A stretch of 64,000 nucleotides of DNA, taken from NCBI GenBank assembly GCA_037957365.1, contig JARHVA010004093.1:1-64000 (forward strand), given 5' to 3'. The translations under genes were made by a program, and so were the position numbers. This document shows positions 1 to 11,093 of this stretch, one piece after another. A model generated the notes under the pieces. That model ran no database searches. It was not told the DNA's origin and saw only the letters and a program-made list of their open reading frames with translations. The DNA is from Torreya grandis. Taxonomy: Eukaryota > Streptophyta > Pinopsida > Cupressales > Taxaceae. Each line of letters starts with the position of its first letter. Position 1 is the first letter of the stretch.

Positions 1-57
1 AATGGGCCCATTATCACCAATGCTAGACCTTTGACATTAATGACAACATTTCCAATA
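1..57 (-). repeat. 3' LTR fragment (inner edge) of the copia element
   Basis: These bases match the outer end of the complete LTR at 6395-6454 with few differences, including a shared block reading TGCTAGACCTTT. The minus-strand LTR start reads TATTGG, probably from TGTTGG. The rest of this LTR lies before position 1. Confidence 0.8.
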
Positions 58-58
58 A

Positions 59-69
59 TCTCCCCCTTT
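59..69 (-). other. Polypurine tract of the copia element
   Basis: On the minus strand this reads AAAGGGGGAGA directly before the LTR start TTATTGG. It is the expected position and composition for the primer of plus-strand DNA synthesis. Confidence 0.75.
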
Positions 70-299
70 GTCATTGATGGCAACCTCAAATAAAACTGCC
101 ACATCTTGAAACCTACACTACACATGCCAATATACACATACTACCATCTAAAAAACATATAGTAACTCCCACTTATTATATCAACCTATACCTATTCCTT
201 GTACCTATTTTTGCACCTCTGTACCTATACTTGTACCTATTTTTATTCTTTTCCCCCTTTGCATCAACTGATTCTCCCCCTCAACTAATGCTGATCCTC

Positions 300-3200
300 A
301 ATGGCAATAAGTAAAATAAATTACTCCCAACTTCTCCTACAGATACTCAATTGTGTCTTTTGGTAGTGCCTTTTTGAAAATATCTACAATATACTTTGTA
401 ATATTGATATATTCCATCTTAACCTATTGATCTACAACCTGCTCTCTCAAGAAGTGATATCTGATGGGAATATGTTTTGTTCTTAAATACATCACTAGAT
501 TCTTTAAAATATTAAGAGAAACTTGTGTTGTCACAAAAAATATAAATAGGTTCATCATTTTTTTACCTTGATATCTTCCAAAGTTTTCTTAATCCAAAGC
601 ACTTGAGTACAACACAATACTGCTACAATATATTATGCTTCAACTATAGAAAGTGATAATAATTTTTTTTTGCTTAGCCATGATACTAAGCTATCACCAA
701 GAAATAAATCTCCTCCACTAGTACTCTTTCTATCATCTAATAAACCTACCCAATCTAAATCTGTATAAGTAACCAAAGTGAAATCTCTACCTATGGGATA
801 CCATAATCTATAATCCAATGTCCCCTTGATATATCTAAATATTCTCTTCACCAACTAAACATGGATATCTTTTGGAGATGACTGATATATTACAACCATA
901 ACTACTACATTCATGATGTTTGGCCTTAATGTTTTTCAAATATAAAAGACTACCAATCATAGATCTATATAAAGATTGATCTATAATAGGTGAATCTTCA
1001 TCCTTGCTCACCTTATTTCCTATACTCATTAGTGTACCAACTGGTGCATAATCCTCAAAACCAAATTTATTCAACATTTCCTTGGCATATTTACTTTGAG
1101 ATATGAAAATTACTTTATCTAACTGAAATATTTGCAACCCTAAGAAAAATGACAATTATCTAAGCATAGACATTTCAAATTCTTTTTGCATATTTTTATA
1201 AAATTATTCTATCATCTTTTCAATGTTTCCTCCAAAAAATTATGTCATAAACATATACCACAACAATAAATTGATGCTAACATTTTATTTTGATGTAGAG
1301 ATTAGTGTCAACAAATCCTCTCTTAAAACCTTAATCATATAGGTACTTATCAAGTCTTGCATACCAAGCTCTGGAAGCTTGTTTCAATCTTATACAGTGG
1401 TTTCTTCAATCTACATGCATGGCTACTAATATTTGAGATAATAAATCCCTGAAGCTACTCAATGTAGACCTCTTCTTCTATATTCCTATTTAGGAAAGGT
1501 AGATTTGACATCCATCTAAAACACTTTGAAAATTTTAAACATAACATATACAAGAAAAATTCTAATAACCTCTAGCCTTGCCACTAGTGGCAAAAGTTTC
1601 TTCAAAATTTATTCCCTCAATTTGAGCATATCCTTTACATACTAATCTTGATTTATTCTTGGTTACTTATCCATTTTCATTCAAATTATTTACGTAAATC
1701 CATTTTATTCCTATCACATTGTGATCTTTTGGTCTTGGCACTAATTCCCAAGTACCATTCTTTTCTATCTGATTTAATTCTTCATCCATTGCCTTAACCC
1801 AATTCTTATCATGTCTAGCTCCTAAAAAAGTTCTAGGCTGAATTTTGGATAATAAAGAGAAATTTAACTTGCTCAGATTCACTTACCATCATTATTTTGG
1901 TGAAAATTCCTTCATTTATGTCCCTGATGATGTCACTTTCATTATGATTTATCTAGACATATTTGGATGTGATTTTGGTGTCATTTTTTCTCCTTCTTCT
2001 CATCTTCATCTAATTCTTCAAAATCTTCCTCTTCATTGATTTCAAGAATGTCTATTGGATCATTAATTCTTTGTGCTCTTTCTTCTTCTATCCTGACACT
2101 TGCACATTCAACTATTTTCTTGGTTATTTTGTTATAACATTTATAATATTTAATTTTTATAAGAATAACCAATAAATATACCTTCATCTTCTCTAACTTC
2201 AAACTAACCCAATTTTTCATCAATTCTCTTTATGAAGCATCTACTACCAAACACTCTAAAATAATCAACTATTGTTGGTTTGTCTTTCTATAGCTCATAA
2301 GGAGTATTGTCACTAGTGACTCTCAATAATTCTCTATTCTAAATATAAACTATTATAAAAACTACCTCTCTCCAATATTTATCTAGTATCTTAGATTCAT
2401 TTAGCATTGTCCTCACCATCTCCTAAACTATTCTATTACTCTATTCAACTACTCCATTTTCCTAGGGAGTTTTGGATGATGAATAATGTCTCTTTATTCC
2501 ATGGTCTTCACAAAACTCAATAAACTGATCTAACATGAATTCTCCTCCTTGATATGATCTTAGAAACTTAATCTTCAAACTGGTTTCATTCTCAACTAAT
2601 GCTTTAAAATTCCTGAAAGCTTTTGATTTTTTCTTTAAAAACATTACCCAAGTCATACATGAAAAATCATCAATAATCAACATGAAATATTTCTCAATTT
2701 AAATGCTTTAAGTTCTCATAGGTCCACACAAATTAGTTTCAACAAGCTCTAACATCTAAGTGGTTGACTACTCTTTTGTTTTAAACCACCTTTTGGCCTG
2801 CTTCCCATGATGACAAGGTTCGAAAACCATGTTGGATGGATTTATAATCTTTGGAATATTTCTAACTTATTGCTTCTTACTGATGTTGAAAATATTGTCC
2901 AAAATTTATGTGTCCCATTCTCCTGTGTCATAGCCAACTTTCTTCAATCTGACTCAAATAACATCTTTGATATTTGATGTCTGATGATATATACAAATTA
3001 TTGTATGTTCTCTAAGCATCTACAACCAACACATTTGAATCTTTTATCCTAATTTCAAAACCTTCTACATAAAACTTGAGTGTGTGCCCCTAATCACACA
3101 ATTGACTTACACTTAAAAGATTATGCTTAAGACCTTCTACATACAAAACATTTTTAAATTTTATTTCTACCATTATCCAAACTTAGTGTACCTTTTTTGG

Positions 3201-3480
3201 CAATTTTGGTAGTAATATTATCTCCAAATTTCACTATGCTACCATTTATCTTCTTCAAGGTTATGATCTTAATATTATCTCCTATCATGTGCCTTGAACA
3301 TCCACTATCAATGAACCATGGCTTTTCTTCATTTCTTGCATGCAAAGTTATTTTTACCAACATAGATTTTTTAAGTTGTTTCTTTTTCCATGAACCTATC
3401 TGAACTTTCTTCTTGATGAATGGAACCTTAAAATTCTATTACTTATTGACTGACTCAAACACGCTTCTACAATACTAGGT
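300..3480 (-). pseudogene. copia pol pseudogene: protease, integrase, RT, RNase H
   Basis: Domains run right to left. Protease carries FIDSGCSRHM, with the catalytic DSG at 3309-3301. A GAG-pre-integrase stretch with HNLLSVSQLCD lies near 3130-3090. The integrase core spans 2683-2462, and the motif normally written LRSD-GGEF reads LRSYQGGEF, so the second catalytic Asp (codon 2554-2552) is Tyr. RT begins near 1882 with NGTWELVPRP, its catalytic YVDD box reads YVYD at 1255-1244, and RT continues at 1155-835. RNase H spans 854 to about 345, with the DRKSTSGG motif, and the C-terminal TKHIPIRYHFLREQV region is at about 500-450. Frames change several times. The six stops in the integrase C-terminal segment (2470-2220) are all TAG. 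The gene is non-functional. Confidence 0.9.
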
Positions 3481-3594
3481 TATGTGTCTAAATTTGTTGA
3501 ATTTTTAACATATTATGGCCTCTTCATTAAATCTTTATAGATGAACAAAAGAGTTTTGGCTTTTGCTTGAATTTTCATGAGTTTTGTTCTACTT

Positions 3595-5323
3595 ATTTTT
3601 GAAATTATTATCCCTTTTTTGACATTCTATTTTCTTATGACCATATCCATTACAATAAAAATAATAACCATAAAAATAGGACCTACTTTTGTATCTCTAC
3701 CCTAATTGCCTTTTATAGCTTTATTTATTTCAAAATTCTTTGTTTGAAATGTCCTCTATATTCTTAACTTCTTTCCATTTTATTTCCTCTTTTGTAAGAG
3801 CTTCATCATAGCTCTTTCCTTTTTTTGTGTTAACCTTGTCTATGAAAGTAGTGGCCTCCCCTTTCCCTTTTTCAAATCTAATACCATCTTATCTGACATT
3901 GATATTTGACTTTCTAATATCTTATTTAGTATATTAGTTCTATTTTCAAATTTTGAATCATTAGCTACTCTATTAGTTATTTCTTTATTTATTTTCTCAA
4001 GATCTACTTTTAAAGAAGCAATTTCAATAACATACCTTTCACATTCTTCTTTTACTTTTTGCAACTATGTTGTTAGATATTTTTCATTCTTATTAGCTTC
4101 TTCAAAGTGTGCTTGTAGATCTTCAATTGTTTCCTTTGAATCCTTTTATTTTTTCTTGATATGGAGCTTTAATCTTCAATTTTTCTTCTCAAGAGCTTTT
4201 AACTCTTCTAAGGCACAAAAGAGTTCTCCTTCTAGATTCACTTCAGCTTCATCCAGTTCTTCTTCTTGATCATCTATAATTTTTCTTTTAGAGGCATCTT
4301 CATGTATGAAAATTAATGAAATCTCTTTTTCTTCTAAATCTTTGACTCCACTATCTTCAACTGAGCTAGGATCTTTTTGATTACAAACTCTTCTTGTCAA
4401 ATCCCTTCTTGAATTTTCCTTTGAAATTCTTCTTGTATGTAGACTTTCCTTCTTCATTGTCACTATTACCCTTATCTAGGAACATAGATACAAAATTTCC
4501 AATATTTCCACAATTAAAACTATTTTAAAAGGTAATTTTCCTTGATATTTACCTATGCCCTTTTTCAGCTTGCAAATGAGTAGAGCTCCATTGTCATCTT
4601 CATCATCACTAGAATTGTCAGTTGATTCTTGAATCTTAGGCTTTTCTTTCTTTGATGTCTTGAAAGCAACTTATCTCTTTGAGGGTTTCTCTCATTGGTT
4701 CCATATCTCATATGTCATAAAAATACCATGTAACTCATCCATCTTTAGCTTGGCTAAATTATTCATCTCTTCAATTGCTGAAACTTTTGCATCATATCTC
4801 AATGGTAGAGATCTCAAAACTTCTTGTACCACAATTAATTCTTCTAACTTTTCTTCAAGACCTTGAATATAATTAACTATTTGATCAACCCACAAAAAAT
4901 AAATTTCTATATTTTTTCCTCTTCCATCTTCAAACTCTCAAACTATCCTTTGAAATTCTAAAGCTTAGCTTGCCGAACCTTTCCATCACCTTTGTAAATA
5001 TTATCAATTTTTACCCATGTTTCATGAGCAGATTTACATTGCATAAATTTAACAAATTTTGATTCACATATACCACATAAAATAGTATTTAAAGATTTAG
5101 CATTATTTTCACTTGCCTTATTTTCCACTAGAGTAGTTACAAGTGTCTGTAGCTCTTCATATTCCTCCACCAATGCTTGCCAAATGTCAAATCTAAGGTC
5201 CATCAAATAAGTATTCATCCTTATGATCCAAAAATCATAGTTTGTCCCATTAGACAAATGTGCCTTATTTTTACAAAAACCTTCATGTGATCTAGCCATC
5301 ATGCTTTCCTGATCTACCTTCAA
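3595..5323 (-). pseudogene. copia gag pseudogene
   Basis: The N-terminal part (5323-4958) contains YDFWIIRMNTYL and the Trp-rich pattern of plant copia Gag (DUF4219-like). The segment 4895-4692 matches the UBN2-type Gag core (LEELIVVQEVLRSLPLRYD). A long charged, Lys/Glu-rich segment follows at 4463-3840. A CCHC zinc knuckle lies at about 3665-3622, reading CNGYGHKKIEC, but the first Cys of the CX2CX4HX4C pattern is Tyr. Gag forms the virus-like particle that packages element RNA. This copy is split over two frames with stops between the blocks. The chosen start is the Met at 5323, 28 bases beyond the primer-binding site in the direction of transcription. Confidence 0.85.
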
Positions 5324-5350
5324 GATGTAAAACTTTTTTCAAAGGAACCT

Positions 5351-5362
5351 ACTCTTATACCA
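5351..5362 (-). other. Primer-binding site (initiator-Met tRNA type)
   Basis: The minus strand reads TGGTATAAGAGT next to the LTR end. The usual plant copia sequence is TGGTATCAGAGC, complementary to the 3' end of initiator methionine tRNA. Two positions differ. Confidence 0.8.
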
Positions 5363-5388
5363 ATTATTAAGCATTAAATATACTAAGA

Positions 5389-5400
5389 GGGGGGGGGGGG
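5389..5400. repeat. Poly(G) run of 12
   Basis: Twelve consecutive G on the plus strand lie within the copia LTR, near its inner end. G runs preceding TGAATCA are common near the U5 end of plant copia LTRs, but this one is long. Confidence 0.95.
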
Positions 5401-5509
5401 TGAATCAACATATTATATATCTTTTACTTAATCTAATTTATTTTCTTTAACCAATTAATCACACATTCAAGATATGCAACAAAAATGAAACAATAATATG
5501 CACCACAAA

Positions 5510-5510
<1 letters not shown>

Positions 5511-5601
<91 letters not shown>

Positions 5602-5626
5602 GGAGAGAGAGAGAGAGAGAGAGAGA
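5511..5626. repeat. GA/TC microsatellite
   Basis: About 116 bases of (GA)n are interrupted by GGATGG, GG and GGG imperfections. Long open frames across it on either strand (Arg-Glu or Ser-Leu repeats) are repeat artefacts. Confidence 0.97.
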
Positions 5627-6469
5627 CCAAATTTTTTACGTGGAAACCCAAAGTGGGAAAAACCATGGAAAACAATCTCAAGTATATGAATGAGTACCAA
5701 CTCAAATTATAAATTTTTCGAGAACCAAATTGTAGGATCACCAACCCCTTTTTTCGAGTAGCAATACAATAAATATTTGTGAGCACCAACCCATAGGGAG
5801 CACCAACCCATAGGAGCACCAACCCCTCTTGTGTATAAAACATGACTATCTCTCAATGTTGCTTACTCCAAAAAATGATAGAACTCTATAATATCTCCTT
5901 CTTTTCTCTCCTCTAAAAAAAATAAAAACCATGCACTCTCTTGCATATTTCAAATGGCTTCTCAAGCCTTCATTTATTAATTTCCAAATGACCTCTGGAA
6001 TTCACCCTTTGTGACCCTTAAATCCTCATGGAAAATGGCACCAAACTTGCATGACCCTTTGTATCCTTGCATTTTGAAAATTTACATGGTGACCCTTCAT
6101 AAAAAAAATGCTTTCTTTCCTCTTTTGTCTTTATCTTGGTGAATTTTCATATTCATCGAAGTGTCCCTTCATGGAATTCCTCTTTTTTCTTCACATGCTG
6201 ACTCTTGGAATTCCTCAAGATGACTCTTCATGAGGAAAATGCATCCCATTCCTCTTTTGTCTTTACCCCATGACTCTTTTATTTATTTATGGTCCCTCCT
6301 TTTTACTTATATGTAGCCAAAAATATATTAATTAATATTAAATAAATATTAACATATATTAGTCAAGATATAAATATTAAAAAAACCATTAAATGCAATG
6401 GGACCTTTATCATCAATGCTAGACCTTTTAACATTAATGACAATATTTCCAATAAAGGAGAAATTATAA

Positions 6470-7195
6470 ATGTCACTTAAGGAGGAATAGATGGCATATA
6501 AGAACACTAAGGTGGTGTATATCTAGGCACAAAAGGTTGGTGAGGTTGGACCTACTATTCCTCAAGGCCTTTTAGTTTGTCCTCAATTCTCTAAATGTAA
6601 CCCCCTACATTCATCATATCATCTATGAGATTGTTCCAATTTACTCTCTCAAAAGGTGTCCATTATTCTTTTATATCACTGCAATGACTCTCTCACATGA
6701 TGAATCAGGTGAGTAGGGACATCTTGGCCATAACATCTCTATGTACTCAACTCTGAGTGCATGCTTGTTAAGCCTTATCAAAGTACACTTTAGTCTTAGT
6801 ATAGATGGCTCATGATATGGTTGATGAAGAGAAGTATTATGATGGGATTATTTTCCATAAGAAGGATCAAAGTAATGTCCTTGATGATAAGGATCATGAT
6901 AAACCCTATAAGGCTCCTTAGAACTTTGATAGGGATCATGGTAGGGCTGATAGGACTCATATGGATCATATTGGGGCTACTAATAAGGGGGGTGGATAAT
7001 AGGAGTAACCACCATATCTATTCATATTGACCTCATATATCAAATTAAATGATAAAATTGATTAGAAACTTCATTGAGACATACTTGGTTTGCTCATAAC
7101 TAGAAGCTCGATTTGGAGTCACCATTAGTGCTAATGTGATTGCTTCCAAAAGATGATAGAGGAAAAACACACCAATAATTTTTCTCTTATTTTAT
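6470..7195 (-). pseudogene. gag N-terminal fragment, gypsy-like (unit 1)
   Basis: Minus-strand translation gives a Pro/Tyr/His/Asp-rich segment (YHDPYHQGHY-like, 7000-6830). A more ordinary stretch follows, containing WNNLIDDMMNV and RIEDKLKGLEE (about 6640-6540), before the copia LTR interrupts it. Stops and frame changes are frequent. The position directly downstream of a primer-binding site makes a Gag N-terminus the best reading. The protein family itself is not recognised with certainty. Confidence 0.5.
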
Positions 7196-7200
7196 ATTTG

Positions 7201-7220
7201 GTCCCATCGGGCATGCCAAA
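7201..7220 (-). other. Primer-binding site, copy 1
   Basis: The minus strand reads TTTGGCATGCCCGATGGGAC immediately after the LTR end. The same site recurs at 8815-8796 and, with changes, at 46247-46228. The matching tRNA was not determined. Confidence 0.6.
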
Positions 7221-8413
7221 ACTGTTAGCACTCTAGGTTGTACCCTAACTAAAAAGAGGAGTGTTCAAGTCCTACCTATTGACAAAATTCAACTTTTTAG
7301 TCAAATTAGGGTACCTACAGGTAAAATATTAACTTTATAGGTCTATAATGGGTATAATATATTTCCATGAGGTTTTTTTTAGGGTTTAATTTATGTCAAT
7401 TAATGTTATATTATCTTTGGGTTAATTAGTTTTCATGCCTATTTATCATTTTTAGGTCATTTGAGGGGTAAAAATAACACATTTAAAGATTTTTTATGAC
7501 TTTATTGGGAAACATACAAGTTCAAAAATGTGATTTCATGAAACGTGTGTCATTATAAGTATTAGATAACTATTTTTAATTGAAATATGATAGGTTATTT
7601 ATAATAAAGTTAGTTTCCATGGAAAAGAAAGAGAAAGTGGCACTTGTGATGACCTCTTTGGGGAAGTGTTGCCACTTGGAAAAAGTTTAAATGTGACTCT
7701 TTAGATTAAAATCAACCATATAAAAATTTTTTATCTAAGAATGTCATTTATAATCCAAAACAATTCTACTACATTTTTTCCCTTCTTGGCATACATAAGT
7801 GACACTCAAATTTTTGCTTGATATGAATAAGACAAGAAATTTTAGGAAAAAATATTTTGGGAGGTGGTATTAAAATTATGAATATAAATTTTCATATAAA
7901 CAAATTTTATAATGATCAAATGTGATTTATGAATCATTCATTTTAAGGTGACCTTCCAAAACTATCTATTAATATGTTCACCCTATCAATTTTCTATTTA
8001 TTTGAACAACTCCATACAAAATAGTTATTTATATTTGTTCCAGATGATTTTAGCCTCTTTTTATAAAAATTAAAACTCTTGGTTTCAAGTTTTAGGTTGT
8101 TTTGATAAGCTAATAACCTTCAAACTGTAGATTGGTCTCTTTTGAGTGAAATGAGCAGTTTCACCATTTTCATGAACTTTGTGATTTTCAATCACCTCCA
8201 GGGGGTTTCAATAGGTCCAATCTCATTATTTTACAACATTATTTAAATATCATGTCATATCAGTTTCTCTCTCTAAAATAATATCCATGAGAATACAATT
8301 TTTGAGTGTCATACATTCATGTGACAAAAAAGTGAGCTTTCAGGTACTTTTATGGACGTTTCTCAAATGTTGAAATGAGGGCACTAAATTTTTTTTCAAG
8401 TATTTTATATTGA
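7221..8413 (-). repeat. LTR copy A of the duplicated gypsy unit
   Basis: It aligns along its length with 8816-10180. Both start (plus strand) at the primer-binding site with the motif TTAGCACTCTAGGTTG and stop aligning after TATTTTATATTGA. The outer boundary at 8413 joins directly to gag-like sequence, so it is a recombination junction and not a normal LTR end. Confidence 0.7.
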
Positions 8414-8419
8414 TTTTGA

Positions 8420-8795
8420 TGTATTATGATGGGTTTATTGTCCATAAGAAGGATTAGTGTAATATCCTTGATGATAAGGATCATGATAAATATGATAAGG
8501 TTCCTTAGAGCTTTGATAGGGCTCATGGTAGGGCTAATAAGACTCATATGGATCATGAGGATCATATTAGGGATGATAATAAGGAGGATGATAATAGGAG
8601 TAACCATAATACATACTCATATTGACCCAATATATAAAATGAAATGAAAAAATTGATTAGAAACTTCATTGAGACATACCTGGTTTGCTCATAACCAGAA
8701 GCTTGATTTAGAGTCACCATTAGTGTTAATGTCATTGATTCCAAAAGATTATAGATAAAAAACACACCAATAACTTTCCTCTTATCTTGGATGTG
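8420..8795 (-). pseudogene. gag N-terminal fragment, gypsy-like (unit 2)
   Basis: This is the counterpart of 6832-7200. The minus strand encodes a Tyr/Pro/His/Asp-rich low-complexity stretch (motifs such as PHDPYESY, PYHEPYQSSKEPY and YHDPYHQGYY) between about 8600 and 8430. It is only the start of the gene and then fuses to LTR copy A. Long Ile/Met-rich open frames on either strand here are frame-shifted shadows of this repeat. Confidence 0.5.
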
Positions 8796-8815
8796 GTCCC
8801 ATCAGGCATGCCAAA
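8796..8815 (-). other. Primer-binding site, copy 2
   Basis: The minus strand reads TTTGGCATGCCTGATGGGAC next to LTR copy B. It differs from copy 1 by a single C/T change. Confidence 0.6.
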
Positions 8816-10183
8816 AATTTTAGCACTCTAGGTTGCACCCTAGCTGAAAGCAGGAGTGTTTAAGTCCTACCTATTGACCAAATTTGACTTTTTAATCAAA
8901 TTGGGCCACCTATAGGTAAAATATTGACTTTATAACTATATAATGGGTATAATATATTGTCATGAGGTGTTTTTAGTGTTAATTTATGTTAATTAATGTT
9001 ATATTATCTTTGGTTAACTAGTTTTTATGTCCATTTATCATTTTTGGGTTATTTAAGGAGTCAAAATAGCACATTTAATGCTTTCTACAAGTTTTTTGGG
9101 AAATGTGCAAGTGAAAAAATGTTATTTCATGAAAAATGTTTCATTATAAGTCTTATATAACTATTTTTAATTGAAATATGGTAGTTTGTTTAGAAGAAAG
9201 TTTCCATGGAAAAGAAAGAGAAAATGGCACTTGTATGACCTCTTTGGGAAGTGTACCACATGGAAAAAGTGTAAATGTGAATATTTAGATTAAAAAAAAC
9301 CATATACACATTTATTTTTATCTAGATATGTCATTTATAATCCAAAACCATTTTGTTACATTTTTGCCCTTCTTGGCATATATAAGTGACACTCAGGTTT
9401 TTACTTGATATGAATATCACAAGAAATTTTAGGACAACAAAATTTGTGAGGTTATATTAAAATTATGTATATAAATTTTCATATAAATAAATTTTATAAT
9501 GATCAACTATGCTTTATGAATCAAAAACCATTTTGCTACATTTTTGCCCTTCTTGGCATACAGAAGTGACACTCAGGTTTTTACTTGATATGAATAGCAC
9601 AAGAAGTTTTAGGACAAAAAAATTTGTGAGGTTGTATTAAAATTATGGATATAAATTTTCATATAAATAAATTTTATAATGATCAACTGTGCTTTATGAA
9701 TCATTCATTTTATGTTGACCTTCCAAAACTGTCTGCTAATCTGTGTACCTTATCAATTTTCTCTTTGTTTGAAAAACTCCATACAAACTAGTTATTTATA
9801 TTTATCCTAGATGATTTTGGCCTCTTTATATAAAACTTCACATTCTTGGTTTCAATTTTTAGGTTTTTTTTATAATCTAATAACCTTAAAATTGTAGATT
9901 GGTCTCTTTTGAGTGCAATGAGTAGATTCACCATTTTCATGAACTTTGTGCTTTTAAAGCACCTCCAGGGGGTTTTGATAGGTCTACACTCATTATTTTA
10001 CAACATTATTTCAATTTCATGTCATATAAATTTCTCTCTCCAAAATAATATCCATGAGAATATAATTTTTGAGTGTCATACATTCATGTGACAGAAAAGT
10101 GAGCTTTCAGGTGCTTTCATAGAGGTTTTTCAAATGTTGAAATGGAGGTGTTTAATTTTATTTCAAGTATTTTATATTGAGGA
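8816..10183 (-). repeat. LTR copy B of the duplicated gypsy unit
   Basis: This is the partner of 7221-8413, longer because of the 180-bp duplication inside it. Beyond about 10180 it diverges into unrelated AT-rich DNA. Clear TG...CA ends are not visible. Confidence 0.65.
9336..9695. repeat. Direct tandem duplication, period 180 bp
   Basis: Two copies lie head to tail: the block starting near CCATTTTG at 9348 recurs exactly 180 bases later at 9528. They share TTTTTGCCCTTCTTGGCATA, GACACTCAGGTTTTTACTTG and AATTTTATAATGATCAACT, with only scattered differences. LTR copy A has this block once. Confidence 0.9.
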
Positions 10184-11032
10184 TTATGTATTTTAAAGTA
10201 TTTATATAAGTATATAAATCACAAGAGGCCTAAATATAATGCATATTGCTCATGGGATATTCACTATCTGTACTTCAGATTGCACACCTACATGTGACAA
10301 TATAGAGAGTAAGATTCATGATAGTGAAGTTGAAATATTTGAATAAACACCCCTTGGAGTATTTATGTGATAAAATTAACATGTAAAACGTCAATTTAAA
10401 TATTATATTACTAAACAAGTGAATAATTACTCTCAAACACAAGGAGACTAAGTTTAGGGAAACAATCCCCAAAAATGGAAAACAAAAAGTTAAGGGATTT
10501 TATAGACCTTTTCAAACATGCCTCTTAAGGGTTTTAATGAATATTAAGGATTAGTTCATATATTTATTATATATTAAAATACTTATAAAAATAATAAATT
10601 ATAATGGAAGAATGGAGATTAGCCTTTGAGGGACTCAAAATCATACTTTTATGCATTTTGAGCAGACAGTGATATCTACAATTTGAAGCTCAAAAGGAGA
10701 CTTTCTTCACCCAAGGTTACAAATTGACCTTGATACCATATTTAAATGATTAAAAATGATTAAAAATGACATATATATCCTAAGGGATCATCAAGGAGAG
10801 ATGGAAAGTTTATTTTTTTGCCTCTATACTCACCCTCAGTCTGTACATATGACCTTAGTAAGCACATATAGTTGGGAAGAGTGCTAGTGTCTTAGTGAAG
10901 GTTTTGGATGGTGATTTATCCCATGAATGATGAGCCCAAGGTGAATGATGGTGATAGTTATTTATTAATATTATAATAAATTATTTTCACAATAATGAAC
11001 AAGTTTTAATAATCTAAAACAACCTATAGGTA

Positions 11033-11093
11033 GGGGTAAAAGGTATGTCTCAGTCGATAGGGGTAAAAGGTATGTCTCAATTGACAGGGGTAG
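11033..11093. repeat. 27-bp tandem repeat, about 2.3 copies
   Basis: The unit begins AGGGGTAAAAGGTATGTCTC. The second copy differs at a few positions in its last seven bases, and a third copy is only begun. Confidence 0.85.

Larger units (their letters stand above)
1..6454 (-). mobile_element. Ty1/copia LTR retrotransposon, degenerate, 3' LTR cut by window edge
   Basis: In minus-strand order this element shows the 5' LTR (6454-5364), a primer-binding site (5362-5351), gag, protease, integrase, RT, RNase H, a polypurine tract (69-59) and the first 57 bases of the 3' LTR (57-1). The inner edge of the 3' LTR at 1-57 matches the outer edge of the 5' LTR at 6395-6454, which fixes the element limits on one side. 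The outer end of the 3' LTR lies off the window, so the target-site duplication cannot be tested. Coding pieces lie in all three minus frames with many stops, so the copy is dead. Gene order (integrase before RT) is diagnostic of copia. The large charged gag and the PPT next to the LTR resemble the SIRE/Maximus type, but that lineage call is inference. Confidence 0.9.
5364..6454 (-). repeat. 5' LTR of the copia element
   Basis: This LTR is about 1.09 kb, bounded on the inner side by the primer-binding site and on the outer side by the stretch shared with positions 1-57. It contains a run of 12 G (5389-5400) next to TGAATCAAC, a long GA microsatellite (5511-5626), and a pyrimidine/purine-mixed region with short repeats of GAGCACCAACCC around 5780-5824. 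Confidence 0.8.
6455..10183 (-). mobile_element. Gypsy-like LTR + primer-binding site + gag start, tandemly duplicated
   Basis: Two copies of one unit lie head to tail: about 6832-8413 and 8420-10180. Read on the minus strand each unit is LTR, primer-binding site, then the start of gag. Internal parts (6830-7200 against 8420-8795) and LTR parts (7221-8413 against 8816-10180) align throughout. Unit 2 is longer by about 180 bases because of an internal duplication at 9336-9695. The left copy continues to 6455, where the copia 5' LTR begins. This suggests that the copia element is inserted in, or joined to, this gypsy fragment. No RT or integrase is present here. Confidence 0.75.

Noticed and set aside
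1..5323. Reassigned TAG codon to explain TAG-only stops
   Set aside because: Frameshifts, TAA and TGA stops and lost catalytic residues occur in the same element, so ordinary decay explains the data.
5433..5843. Open frames of 60-136 codons with Ser-Leu or Arg-Glu repeats
   Set aside because: They are translations of the GA microsatellite inside an LTR.
8350..8647. Ile/Met-rich open frames on both strands
   Set aside because: They are shifted frames over the Tyr/Pro/His-coding gag start of the duplicated gypsy unit.
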